Assembly (NCBI RefSeq): GCF_020164785.1
Contig: NZ_JAIUGX010000009.1
Span: forward strand, 124,001-188,000
Reading direction: 5' to 3'
DNA: 64,000 nt
From: Mesorhizobium sp. ES1-1
Lineage (GTDB): Bacteria > Pseudomonadota > Alphaproteobacteria > Rhizobiales > Rhizobiaceae
A program made the translations under genes and the position numbers. How positions within the stretch are numbered: the stretch's first letter is position 1; the number at the start of each line of letters is the position of its first letter. Shown here in pieces: positions 17,240 to 25,840 of the stretch. The notes under the pieces were generated by a model. The model did no database searches. It had not been told where the DNA came from and saw only the letters and a program-made list of their open reading frames with translations.

Positions 17240-18814
17240 CTAGATGACCTTCCAGGCGATATAGACCAGCGTCAGCGCGATCACCCACAGTGCGACGCGG
17301 CCGGAGCGGCTGTAACGGGCCTCGGCCTTGCCGATGGTCCGCGCCGTGGTTTCATCGAAGCGCAGGCCGTGCTCGGCCATCAAATCGATCTCGCGTGACA
17401 ATCGCTCCGCACGTGCAGCAAGCTCGGGCACCTGGCGGGCCAGCGTGACCAGCGCCTTGGCGCCGTCCCGGGCATCGATCATCATGCCGCGCGGCCCCAG
17501 ATTGCCGGCGATCCAGTCACCGACAACCGGTTCGGCTGTCTTCCACATGTTGAAAGCGGGATCGAGCGTGCGCGCCACGCCCTCGACCACCACCATGGTC
17601 TTCTGCAGGAGGACGAGTTCGGGGCGCGTCGCCATGTCGAAAAGCTCGGTCACCTCGAACAGCAGCGTCAGGAGCTTGGCCATCGAAATGGTCTCGGCCG
17701 GCTGGCCGTGGATCGGCTCGCCAATGGCACGGATCGCCTGCGCGAAAGCCGCGACATTGTGCTGGCGCGGCACGTAGCCAGCCTCGAAATGGACTTCCGC
17801 GACGCGCAGATAGTCGCGCCTGATGAAGCCATAGAGAATCTCTGCCAGGAAACGGCGCTCCTTCTTGCCCAGCCTTCCGGCAATGCCGAGATCGACGGCG
17901 ACGATGGTGCCGTTCGCCTCGACGAACAAATTGCCCGGATGCATGTCGGCGTGGAAGAAGCCGTCGCGCAGCGTATGGCGCAGGAATGATTGGATGAGAT
18001 TGGCGGCAATCGCCTTGAGGTCGTGACCGGCGGCTTCGAGGCCGGCGATGTTGTTCATCTTGACGCCGTCGACCCATTCCATGGTCAGCACGTCACGGCC
18101 GGTGCGCTCCCAGTCGACGGAGGGGACGCGAAAACCGGGATCATCCCTGGTGTTCTCTCCAAGTTCGGAGAGTGCCGCCGCCTCGAGGCGCAGATCCATC
18201 TCGATCTTGGTGGTTTGGGCCAGCGTCTGGGTGACCTCAACCGGCCGCAGCCGGCGCGATGAAGGGATGTACTTCTCCTGCAAGCGTGCGGCGAGGAAAT
18301 AGCTTTCGAGATCCTGAAAGAAGCGGCGGCGCACCCCCGGCCTGATGACCTTCACCGCAACCTTGGTCGCCGCGCCCTCATGCATGGTTTCGGCGGCATG
18401 GACCTGGGCGATGGATGCGGCGGCGACGGGGTCGCCGAATTGCGTATAGAGGTCGCCGATCCTGCGTCCGAGGGAGGCTTCGACGGCAGCGACCGCCTCC
18501 GCTTTCGGGAAGGTGTGCATCTTGTCCTGCAGCATGGCGAGATCGAGCGCCATGTCATTGCCGACAACATCCGGTCGTGTCGCCAGGAACTGGCCGAGCT
18601 TGACATAGGACGGTCCGAGCCGCACGACCGCCTTGGCCAGGCGGTCGCTACGCTCGTAGGCCAAGGCGCGGCGGCGCGTGAACAGCCGTGCCAGCCGCCA
18701 GCCGAATTTTGGCAGGCCCGACAGTTCCTCCCCGGGAAGAGCGGCAACGACGCCCTCACGCACCAGCACCCAACCTGCCCGCACGAGGCGAAATCCAGCA
18801 CTGATGGTGCTCAT
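17240..18814 (-). CDS. ubiB: Ubiquinone biosynthesis accessory kinase-like protein UbiB
   Basis: Atypical ADCK/UbiB-family ATPase needed for ubiquinone synthesis, about 524 residues, membrane-attached. It shows the KxGQ motif (SYVKLGQFLATRPDVVG), the A-rich loop (AAASIAQVHAAE) that replaces the kinase P-loop, the catalytic region HADMHPGNLFV, and the metal-binding VDLGIAGRL. The C-terminal segment (VALWVIALTLVYIAWKVI) is a membrane anchor. The ATG at 18814 has GGGGTGGG upstream and is preferred to an in-frame GTG 12 nt earlier. It follows ubiE by 70 nt on the same strand and precedes coaBC, an arrangement common in Rhizobiales. Confidence 0.93.
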   Translation of the reverse strand: MSTISAGFRLVRAGWVLVREGVVAALPGEELSGLPKFGWRLARLFTRRRALAYERSDRLAKAVVRLGPSYVKLGQFLATRPDVVGNDMALDLAMLQDKMHTFPKAEAVAAVEASLGRRIGDLYTQFGDPVAAASIAQVHAAETMHEGAATKVAVKVIRPGVRRRFFQDLESYFLAARLQEKYIPSSRRLRPVEVTQTLAQTTKIEMDLRLEAAALSELGENTRDDPGFRVPSVDWERTGRDVLTMEWVDGVKMNNIAGLEAAGHDLKAIAANLIQSFLRHTLRDGFFHADMHPGNLFVEANGTIVAVDLGIAGRLGKKERRFLAEILYGFIRRDYLRVAEVHFEAGYVPRQHNVAAFAQAIRAIGEPIHGQPAETISMAKLLTLLFEVTELFDMATRPELVLLQKTMVVVEGVARTLDPAFNMWKTAEPVVGDWIAGNLGPRGMMIDARDGAKALVTLARQVPELAARAERLSREIDLMAEHGLRFDETTARTIGKAEARYSRSGRVALWVIALTLVYIAWKVI

Positions 18815-18884
18815 GGTCGCGCCCACCCCACCGGTTTCATCAACCCGCCCACGCTAGCTCTGGGCCGAGAAAAGCGGTGCGGCC

Positions 18885-19661
18885 TCAAAGCTTCCAGCCC
18901 GAATGCAGCGCCGCGATACCGCCGGAGTAATTGCGGAAGGAGACGCGCTCGAAGCCCGCACGCGTGATCATGGCGGCAAAATTCGCCTGGTTGGGAAATC
19001 TGGCGATCGATTCGACGAGATAGGAATAAGGCTCGCCGTCGCCCGTGACCATCTTGCCGATCCTGGGAATTGCGTTGAAGGACCAGGCCTCGTAGGCCTT
19101 GTCGAGCAGCGGCATCTCGACTTCGGAAAATTCGAGGCACAGGAACCGTCCGCCCGGCTTCAGCACGCGAAAGGCTTCACTGAGAGCAACATCGATGCGC
19201 GGCACGTTGCGGATGCCGAAAGCGATGGTGTAGGCGTCGAATGTGGCCTCAGGAAAGGGCAATTCCTCGGCATTGGCCTCGACGAAATCGGTGTTGCCGG
19301 ACAGGCCTTTCTTCTCGGCGCGGTCGCGGCCCACGGCCAGCATCGAGCCATTGATGTCGAGCACGGTCGCATGCGCATTGCCGTGGCTCGCATCGACGAT
19401 GCGGAAGGCGATGTCGCCCGTGCCGCCGGCCACATCGAGGACCTTCCAGCCCACCCGCCTGGGAGGATTGAGCCAGGTGACCACGGCATCCTTCCAGACC
19501 CTGTGCAGGCCGGCCGACATCAGATCGTTCATAAGGTCATAGCGGTTGGCGACCTTGTGAAAAACATCGTTGACCAGGGATTGCTTCTCGCCTTCCCCGA
19601 CACGCTTGAAACCATAGGAGGTTTCCATGCCGCCTGCGGCCGTCGTTCTCTCAACCGACAT
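18885..19661 (-). CDS. ubiE: Demethylmenaquinone/2-methoxy-6-polyprenyl-1,4-benzoquinol methyltransferase UbiE
   Basis: SAM-dependent C-methyltransferase of ubiquinone biosynthesis, 258 residues. The SAM-binding motif I is KVLDVAGGTGDIAFR; the family signatures VFHKVANRYDLMNDLMSAGLHRVWK near the N-terminus and AFGIRNVPRIDVALSEAFRV with PGGRFLCLEFSEV are present. It is the promoter-proximal gene of the ubiE-ubiB-coaBC set on the minus strand. The divergent neighbour is the adenosine deaminase gene, leaving about 130 nt for both promoters. Confidence 0.95.
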   Translation of the reverse strand: MSVERTTAAGGMETSYGFKRVGEGEKQSLVNDVFHKVANRYDLMNDLMSAGLHRVWKDAVVTWLNPPRRVGWKVLDVAGGTGDIAFRIVDASHGNAHATVLDINGSMLAVGRDRAEKKGLSGNTDFVEANAEELPFPEATFDAYTIAFGIRNVPRIDVALSEAFRVLKPGGRFLCLEFSEVEMPLLDKAYEAWSFNAIPRIGKMVTGDGEPYSYLVESIARFPNQANFAAMITRAGFERVSFRNYSGGIAALHSGWKL

Positions 19662-19794
19662 TTTTTTGATCCGTCATAAAACCGGCGGGACCATAGCCGA
19701 TCGATGGTGCGGGCGCTATTGTTTAAGGCGCGGTGTTCAGCCGCGCTTCCAGGTGGTGGGTTTGGAGACCTGGACTGACCGACGGGATGTTTGA

Positions 19795-20769
19795 ATGCCA
19801 TGGAAAGCGGAACTGCACTGCCACATCGAAGGGGCAGCAGCGCCCGAACTCGTCATCCGCCAAGCACAGAAATACGGCAAGGACACCTCGCCCTTTATTC
19901 AAAATGGCTCGTTTGTCTGGCATGATTTTACGTCTTTCCTCGCGGCTTACGACTTTTCCTCCGACCTGTTCCGCACCGAGGAGGATTATGCGCGGCTGGC
20001 CGACCACTATCTGACCAGCCTGGCTCGCGACGGGGCGATCTATTCGGAGATCTTCACTTCGCCAGACCACGCAACCAAGGCCGGCCTGTCGCCCAAGGCC
20101 TATACCGATGCACTGGGCGAAGGCATGCTGCGCGCCAAGGCCAAGACCGGCATCGAGGGGCGCATGATCGTCACCGGGGTGCGCCATGTCGGCGTCGAGT
20201 CCGTCGAGCGGGCGGCGCGCTTCGCGGCGCGCTGCGGACATCCGCTCGTAACCGGCTTCGGCGTCGCCGGCGACGAGCGTGTCGGCGACATGGAAGACTA
20301 TGTCAGGGCGTTCGAGATCGCCCGCGAGGCCGGGCTCGGCATCACCGTCCATGCCGGCGAACTGACCGGCTGGGAGACCGTGCAGGCGGCTCTCGACCAC
20401 ATCCGTCCGTCCCGCATCGGCCATGGCGTGCGCGCCATCGAGAATCCGGATCTGGTCCGGCGCATCGTCGACGAAGGCATCGTGCTCGAATGCTGCCCCG
20501 GCTCCAACATTGCGCTGAAGCTGTTCGAAAGCTTTGCGGATCATCCGTTCCCGGCTTTGCATGCAGCGGGCTGCAAGGTGACGCTTAACTCCGACGACCC
20601 GCCCTATTTCTGGACCTCGCTGAAACGAGAATATGATATTGCGGCGGAGCATTTCGCGATGAACGAGAAGGCGCTTCTCGCCGTCACCAAAACCGCCATC
20701 GAGGCTGCTTTCGTCGACCGCAAGACCAGGACGGCGCTTCTTGCCCGGCTGAACGGGCCCGCGCGCTGA
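19795..20769 (+). CDS. add: Adenosine deaminase
   Basis: Zinc-dependent purine deaminase, 324 residues. The first metal ligands are in ELHCHIEGAA (His8, His10); the catalytic HAGE motif is in GITVHAGELTGW; a further ligand region is RIGHGVRA; and the last Asp pair is in LNSDDPPYF. The reaction is adenosine to inosine plus ammonia, feeding the purine nucleoside phosphorylase encoded nearby on the other strand. Some family members act on adenine instead, and the sequence alone does not settle this. The gene is followed by upp at 123 nt on the same strand. Confidence 0.88.
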   Translation: MPWKAELHCHIEGAAAPELVIRQAQKYGKDTSPFIQNGSFVWHDFTSFLAAYDFSSDLFRTEEDYARLADHYLTSLARDGAIYSEIFTSPDHATKAGLSPKAYTDALGEGMLRAKAKTGIEGRMIVTGVRHVGVESVERAARFAARCGHPLVTGFGVAGDERVGDMEDYVRAFEIAREAGLGITVHAGELTGWETVQAALDHIRPSRIGHGVRAIENPDLVRRIVDEGIVLECCPGSNIALKLFESFADHPFPALHAAGCKVTLNSDDPPYFWTSLKREYDIAAEHFAMNEKALLAVTKTAIEAAFVDRKTRTALLARLNGPAR

Positions 20770-20892
20770 TTAAACCGACAAAGCTGTGGTCGAGGTAGCC
20801 AAGCGGTTCCTTGATCCAAGCTTAGACGCTAGGGTCCTCCCAGCACCCTGAAGCGCGTTCGCGCGCCGGGCGACATGCAGTAGGAGAACACC

Positions 20893-21522
20893 ATGAAGGG
20901 CGTCACCGTCGTCGACCATCCGCTTGTCCAGCACAAGCTGACCATCATGCGCAAGAAGGAGACCTCGACGGCCGGTTTCCGGCGGCTGCTGCGCGAGATC
21001 TCGCTGCTGCTCGGCTATGAGGTCACCCGCAATCTTGAACTGACCACGACGACGATCGAAACCCCGATGGAGACGATGGAAGCCCCGACGCTGGAGGGCA
21101 AGAAGCTGGTCTTCGCCTCGGTGCTGCGGGCCGGCAACGGACTGCTCGAAGGCCTTCTCGATCTTGTCCCGGCGGCTCGCGTCGCCCATGTCGGCCTCTA
21201 CCGCGACCACGAAACGCTGGAAGCGGTCGAGTACTTCTTCAAGGCACCGAGCGATCTCGGGGACCGGCTGGTCATTGTTGTCGATCCGATGCTGGCGACC
21301 GCCAATTCAGCGATCGCCGCGATCGACAAACTGAAGGAACGCGGCGCCACCAACATCCGCTTCCTGTGCCTGCTGGCGGCGCCCGAAGGCATCGAGCGTT
21401 TCACAAACGCGCATCCGGATGTCCCCGTCTTCACGGCCTCGATCGACCGCCAACTCAACGAGAAGGGCTACATCATGCCCGGCCTCGGCGATGCCGGCGA
21501 CCGAATGTATGGGACCAAGTAG
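20893..21522 (+). CDS. upp: Uracil phosphoribosyltransferase
   Basis: Pyrimidine salvage enzyme: uracil plus PRPP to UMP plus pyrophosphate. It has 209 residues, the standard length. The N-terminal VVDHPLVQHKLTIMRKKETS and the PRPP-binding loop VVDPMLATANSAIAAI are typical, as is the C-terminal GLGDAGDRMYGTK that closes over uracil. GTAGGAGAAC lies 7-8 nt before the ATG. It fits the nucleoside-salvage neighbourhood: uracil released from uridine or deoxyuridine by the phosphorylase at 22274-23593 could be recycled here. Confidence 0.95.
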   Translation: MKGVTVVDHPLVQHKLTIMRKKETSTAGFRRLLREISLLLGYEVTRNLELTTTTIETPMETMEAPTLEGKKLVFASVLRAGNGLLEGLLDLVPAARVAHVGLYRDHETLEAVEYFFKAPSDLGDRLVIVVDPMLATANSAIAAIDKLKERGATNIRFLCLLAAPEGIERFTNAHPDVPVFTASIDRQLNEKGYIMPGLGDAGDRMYGTK

Positions 21523-21640
21523 TGCCGAACAGCTTTGTAGGCGTAATTTACCAATCGTTTACGCAAAGGCAGGGTAGCGGCGCGCGTTAAAGCGCCGAAC
21601 ACCATCCGCGCGTAAGGATCGGCTCTCACGAAGGCCGATC

Positions 21641-22204
21641 ATGCTGCGCAATATCCTCATCCTTGGCGTTTTTGCCGCCATGTCGGCCTCGGTCCCGATC
21701 ATTTATCAGGCGAATCCGCAGCTCATCCAAACCCTGCTTGGATCGCCGATGACGGGCAAGGTCGCCGTCGAACCGCAGCCGGATGTCACTTTGGCATCGG
21801 TTCCCGGCAAGCCCGCCGCGCCACCCTCTACGGGCCGCAAGGTCGTTATTGCGGCCGACGAGCGCGGCCATTTCATTTCGCCTTTCAAGGTCAACGGCCG
21901 CCAGATCGAGGCGATGATCGACACCGGCGCGACGCTTGTCGCCGTCAACAGCTCCACGGCGCGCCGTGTGGGCCTGTCATTGAACCCGTCCGACTTCAGC
22001 CATGAGGTCAACACCGCCAACGGAACGATCAAGGCGGCCGTGGTGACGATTGACCGGTTGCAGGTCGGCGGCATTACCGTCAACGATGTCCAGGCCATCG
22101 TGCTGGACGACAAGGCGCTGCGGATTAACCTGATCGGCATGAGTTTTTTGCAGCGGCTGGCAAAGTACCAGGTCGAAAGTGGCAGTTTGCTGCTCGTGCA
22201 GTAG
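21641..22204 (+). CDS. Membrane-anchored retropepsin-like aspartic protease (clan AA, TIGR02281-type)
   Basis: A 187-residue protein with an N-terminal membrane anchor or signal (MLRNILILGVFAAMSASVPI) and a C-terminal single-lobe retropepsin-like domain. The catalytic motif is MIDTGATLVAVN, preceded by HFISPFKVNGRQIEA, and the hydrophobic-Gly motif LRINLIGMSFLQRL comes near the end. Such proteins act as homodimers, since each chain gives one Asp. The physiological substrate of this group is not established. It is convergent with deoA, with 69 nt between the stops that hold a GC-rich imperfect hairpin but no clear T run. Confidence 0.85.
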   Translation: MLRNILILGVFAAMSASVPIIYQANPQLIQTLLGSPMTGKVAVEPQPDVTLASVPGKPAAPPSTGRKVVIAADERGHFISPFKVNGRQIEAMIDTGATLVAVNSSTARRVGLSLNPSDFSHEVNTANGTIKAAVVTIDRLQVGGITVNDVQAIVLDDKALRINLIGMSFLQRLAKYQVESGSLLLVQ

Positions 22205-22273
22205 GGCCGGGCCGCCGGCCGGAGGTCACAATCATGTTTCCAGCTATTGTGCCAGAAAACTCCCCTTAATTCA

Positions 22274-23593
22274 TCATCCGCGCGGCAGTATCCGGCGGAT
22301 AACGGACCTGTCGGCGGCCGGCTTCGAAGCACCGACGGCATAGGCTGAAAGCACGGCGGCGGCGGCAGCCTCCGCGTCCGATCGCGAGCGGGCGTGGACG
22401 AGCGCCAGCGGGTCGCCGACCCAGACCTCCGCGCCGATCGGCAGCAGCCTGGTGATGCCGACGGCGGGGTCGACCTTGTCTTCGGGTCGCGCACGTCCGC
22501 CGCCGAGGCCAACCACTGCCAGCCCGATGTCCCGCGTCGCTATGCCGGTGACGAAGCCGTTCGTCGTCGCCCTGACCGGGACCTCCGTGTCCGCGACAGC
22601 CAGGTATTTCTCCGGCCTTTCAATGATGTCCGCCGGGCCTCCGAGCGCGGCGACCATGCGGCCGAATGTGGCGGCGGCGCGGCCGCTGGCGAGCGTCTCC
22701 GAGGCGCGTCGCATGCCGTCCTGGTTGGACGAGGCCAGCCCGGCGGCCTGCAGCATTTCGGCGGCCAGTGCCAGCGTCACGTCCTCCAACCGATGGTCAC
22801 GGCTGCGGCCGGTGAGGAAGTCGATGGCATTGCGCACCTCGACGGCGTTGCCGGCGGCCGACGCCAGCGGCTCGTTCATCCCGGTGATCAGCGCCGAGGC
22901 CTTGAGCCCGGCGCCGCTGGCGATTTCGACCAGGCTGTTGGCAAGCGCGGTGGCGTCGCGCGACTTTTCCATGAAAGCGCCGTTACCCACCTTGACGTCG
23001 AGCACCAGTGACCGCAGACCGGCCGCCAGTTTCTTCGAGAGGATCGACGCGGTGATCAACGGCACGGATTCAACGGTTCCGGTGACGTCGCGGATCGCAT
23101 AGAGCCGGCGATCGGCGGGCGCGAGGTCGGCGGTCTGGCCGATGATGGCGCAGCCGGTCTCGAGCACGGCCTTGCGGAACAGCGCAACGTCGGGCTGGCT
23201 GACATAGCCGGGAATGGCATCCATCTTGTCCAGCGTGCCGCCGGTGTGACCGAGGCCCCGGCCGGAAATCATCGGCACATAGGCGCCGCAGGCGGCAACG
23301 ATGGGTGCCAGCATGAGTGAAACATTGTCGCCGACGCCGCCCGTCGAATGCTTGTCGGTGACCGGGCCGGGCAGGTCGGACCAGTCGAGCACATCGCCGG
23401 AATCGCGCATGGCCAGGGTCAGCGCCACGGCCTCGTCGCGGTTCATGCCATTGAAGAACACCGCCATGGCAAAGGCGCCGATCTGGCCATCGGAAACCAC
23501 GCCCGATGTCACGCCGCCGACGAAGGCGGCGATCTCGGGCGCCGACAGCCTCATGCCATCGCGCTTGCGGCGGATGATCTCCTGGGGAAGCAT
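22274..23593 (-). CDS. deoA: Thymidine phosphorylase
   Basis: Pyrimidine nucleoside phosphorylase, about 439 residues: thymidine or deoxyuridine plus phosphate to base plus 2-deoxyribose-1-phosphate. The start is the ATG at 23593 (MLPQEIIRRKRDG), whose A is shared with the TGA stop of the upstream phosphorylase gene, so translation is coupled. The phosphate-binding signature DKHSTGGVGDNVSLMLAP and the downstream MISGRGLGHTGGTLDKMDAI are diagnostic. It is the last gene of the nucleoside uptake and catabolism cluster on the minus strand. Confidence 0.95.
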   Translation of the reverse strand: MLPQEIIRRKRDGMRLSAPEIAAFVGGVTSGVVSDGQIGAFAMAVFFNGMNRDEAVALTLAMRDSGDVLDWSDLPGPVTDKHSTGGVGDNVSLMLAPIVAACGAYVPMISGRGLGHTGGTLDKMDAIPGYVSQPDVALFRKAVLETGCAIIGQTADLAPADRRLYAIRDVTGTVESVPLITASILSKKLAAGLRSLVLDVKVGNGAFMEKSRDATALANSLVEIASGAGLKASALITGMNEPLASAAGNAVEVRNAIDFLTGRSRDHRLEDVTLALAAEMLQAAGLASSNQDGMRRASETLASGRAAATFGRMVAALGGPADIIERPEKYLAVADTEVPVRATTNGFVTGIATRDIGLAVVGLGGGRARPEDKVDPAVGITRLLPIGAEVWVGDPLALVHARSRSDAEAAAAAVLSAYAVGASKPAADRSVIRRILPRG

Positions 23594-24402
23594 CAGCCCT
23601 CCAGCGATCGGTCGCGGAACAGGCGCTGCAGGATCGTGGCCAGCCGCGCGCCCCCGACCGGCGCCATGTCCTTGGTTTCCTGGTGCGAAAGCTCGGCGCC
23701 GGTCATGCCCGCCGCCAGATTGGTGACCACCGAGCAGGCGGCCACACGCAGGCCAAGAAAGCGGGCAAGAATGACCTCCGGCACGGTCGACATGCCGACG
23801 GCGTTGGCGCCCATGATGCGGGCCATGCGGATTTCGGCTGGAGTCTCGAAGCAGGGGCCGGAGAACCACATATAGACGCCCTTGTGCAGCGTGGTGCCGG
23901 TCGCCTTCGCGGCCTGTTCGATCGCCGCGCGCATGCCGGCATCATATGCGCCGGTCAGGCCGACGAAGCGGCGGTCGCTGGGTTCGCCGATGAGCGGATT
24001 GGTACCGGAGAAATTGATATGGTCGGTTATCAGCATCACCGAGCCCGGTGGCATTTCGGGATCGACCGAGCCGGCGGCGTTGGTGAGGATGAGCCTGGTG
24101 ATGCCGATGCCGGCCAGCACTTCCAGCGCTGGACGCATCGCGGCGGCGTTGCCGTGCTCATAATAGTGCGCACGGCCGGACAGCATCAGCACCGGCATGC
24201 CGGCAAACAGGCCCGCCACCAACTCGCCAGCATGGCCGGTGACACCGCTTTGAGGAAAGCCCGGCAGGTCCGCGTAGGAAATACGGAGGGGGTCGTCGAT
24301 CCGATCGACAAGGTTGCCCAGGCCGGAACCCAGCACCAGCGCCGTGGCCGGCGCCAAGCCGCCGAGCCTTTCGATGAGATGGTCGAGCGCCTTTTGCGTC
24401 AT
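23593..24402 (-). CDS. punA: Purine nucleoside phosphorylase (class II, trimeric type)
   Basis: Phosphorolysis of inosine, guanosine and deoxy forms; about 269 residues. Motifs: ALVLGSGLGNLVD, FPQSGVTGHAGEL, the phosphate-site pair SGRAHYYEHGN and ILTNAAGSV, and the base-binding part GPCFETPAEIRMARIMGANAVGMSTVPE. The ATG at 24402 (MTQKALDHLIERLGG) gives the normal family length; a longer reading to 24444 would run into the cdd coding sequence. It lies 13 nt after cdd and overlaps deoA by 1 nt, clearly one transcript. Confidence 0.93.
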   Translation of the reverse strand: MTQKALDHLIERLGGLAPATALVLGSGLGNLVDRIDDPLRISYADLPGFPQSGVTGHAGELVAGLFAGMPVLMLSGRAHYYEHGNAAAMRPALEVLAGIGITRLILTNAAGSVDPEMPPGSVMLITDHINFSGTNPLIGEPSDRRFVGLTGAYDAGMRAAIEQAAKATGTTLHKGVYMWFSGPCFETPAEIRMARIMGANAVGMSTVPEVILARFLGLRVAACSVVTNLAAGMTGAELSHQETKDMAPVGGARLATILQRLFRDRSLEG

Positions 24403-24415
24403 CGCAAGCAGGTCT

Positions 24416-24808
24416 TCATTTGAGCATATCGCCGCGAAAACCATAGGGCAGCATGTCGCCCATGGTCACCGTCTCGGCGACGCCGGCATCGTCGCAGAGA
24501 TATAGCGTCGTTTCCCGCCGGCAGAATTCAGCCAGCCGCTGGCGGCAGCCGCCACAGGGCGAACATTTCGCCATGCGTTCGGCGAATACGGCAATCTCGA
24601 CGATCCTGCCGCCGCCGCCCATGATATATTGGCCGAGCGCCGTGGTCTCCGCGCACCAGCCTTCAGGATAGGAGGCGACTTCGACATTGGCGCCGGTGAA
24701 TACGCGTCCGTCCTCGGTGCGCAAAGCGGCCCCCACCGGAAATTTCGAGTAGGGCGCATAGGCCTTGGCCATGGCGGTTTTGGCCGCTTGGAACAGATCA
24801 TGCGACAT
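24416..24808 (-). CDS. cdd: Cytidine deaminase
   Basis: Small tetrameric zinc enzyme of 130 residues: cytidine or deoxycytidine to uridine or deoxyuridine. The zinc site is Cys/CxxC with the proton-shuttling Glu: WCAETTALGQY and CSPCGGCRQRLAEF. The N-terminal AKAYAPYSKFPVGAALRTEDG and GANVEVASYP complete the family pattern. The ATG is at 24808, 59 nt after the permease gene on the same strand. Its product feeds the thymidine/pyrimidine phosphorylase encoded two genes downstream. Confidence 0.95.
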   Translation of the reverse strand: MSHDLFQAAKTAMAKAYAPYSKFPVGAALRTEDGRVFTGANVEVASYPEGWCAETTALGQYIMGGGGRIVEIAVFAERMAKCSPCGGCRQRLAEFCRRETTLYLCDDAGVAETVTMGDMLPYGFRGDMLK

Positions 24809-24867
24809 TTCCGTGTTCTCTCCGATGATCGTGTCAAAAAAGCCGATACGGATTGCGCTTTCGACGT

Positions 24868-25839
24868 TCAACGTTCCTTGACGTAGGGCACGCCGCCGGC
24901 GCGAGGCGGGATTGCCTTGCCAATGAAGCCGGCGAGCAGGATGACGGTGAGGATATAGGGCAGGGCCTGCATGAACTGCACGGGGACCTTGCCGATGATG
25001 GGCAGCGGCGAGCCCTGCAGCCGGATCGCCGCAGCATCGAGGAAGCCGAACAAAAGGCAGGCGAACATGGCGTTGACCGGCTTCCATTTGGCGAAGATCA
25101 GTGCGGCCAGCGCGATGTAGCCCTTGCCCGCGGTCATGTCCTTCACGAAGCCGCCATTTTGCACCATCGACAGATAGGCGCCGGCGACACCGGTGAGCAC
25201 GCCCGTGCAGATCAGCGCGCGGTAGCGCAGCCAGGCGACCGAAATGCCGGCAGTGTCGACGGCGGCCGGGTTCTCGCCAACGGCGCGCAGCCTGAGGCCG
25301 AAACGGGTGCGAAACAGCACCCACCAGGTGAAGGGCACCATCAGGAAAGCAAGGTAGACCAGAATCGAATGGCCTGAAATCAGTTCCGCATAGATAGGCC
25401 CGATGACAGGCACGTTCCTGACCGCGTCGGCGCCGGGCCAGACTATGGCGTCGAACCTCTCGCCCGGCCCGAGTGCCGGCGTGCGGCCGCCCTGCTGGAA
25501 CCATGCCTGACCGAGGATGATGGTCGAGCCGGCGGCGATGAAATTGATCGCGACGCCGGAGACGATCTGGTTGCCGCGATGGGTGATGGAGGCAAAGCCG
25601 TGCACCAGCGCGAAGGCTACCGAGATCAGGATCGCCATGCCAAGGCCGAGTAGAGCCGAATGGAAGACCGAGGCAGCAGCCGCGCCGGCGAAGGCGCCGA
25701 CCAGCATCTTGCCCTCAAGGCCGATGTCGAAAATGCCGGCGCGTTCCGAATAAAGCCCGGCCAGACAGGCCAGCAGCAGCGGAACCGAAAGGCGCACGGT
25801 CGAATCCAGGACCTGGATCACGGCGTTGAAAACATCCAT
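24868..25839 (-). CDS. ABC transporter permease (nucleoside type), second subunit
   Basis: Inner-membrane permease of the BPD_transp_2 (RbsC/NupQ-like) type, about 323 residues and 8-10 hydrophobic segments. It starts with MDVFNAVIQVLDSTVRLSVPL and carries the usual GIFDIGLEGKMLVGAFAGA and FGLRLRAVGENPAAVDTAGI. The ATG at 25839 starts 1 nt after the stop of the first permease. With the BMP-type binding protein nearby and nucleoside enzymes downstream, nucleosides are the likely cargo; no motif in the permease itself fixes this. Confidence 0.9.
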   Translation of the reverse strand: MDVFNAVIQVLDSTVRLSVPLLLACLAGLYSERAGIFDIGLEGKMLVGAFAGAAAASVFHSALLGLGMAILISVAFALVHGFASITHRGNQIVSGVAINFIAAGSTIILGQAWFQQGGRTPALGPGERFDAIVWPGADAVRNVPVIGPIYAELISGHSILVYLAFLMVPFTWWVLFRTRFGLRLRAVGENPAAVDTAGISVAWLRYRALICTGVLTGVAGAYLSMVQNGGFVKDMTAGKGYIALAALIFAKWKPVNAMFACLLFGFLDAAAIRLQGSPLPIIGKVPVQFMQALPYILTVILLAGFIGKAIPPRAGGVPYVKER

Positions 25840-25840
25840 C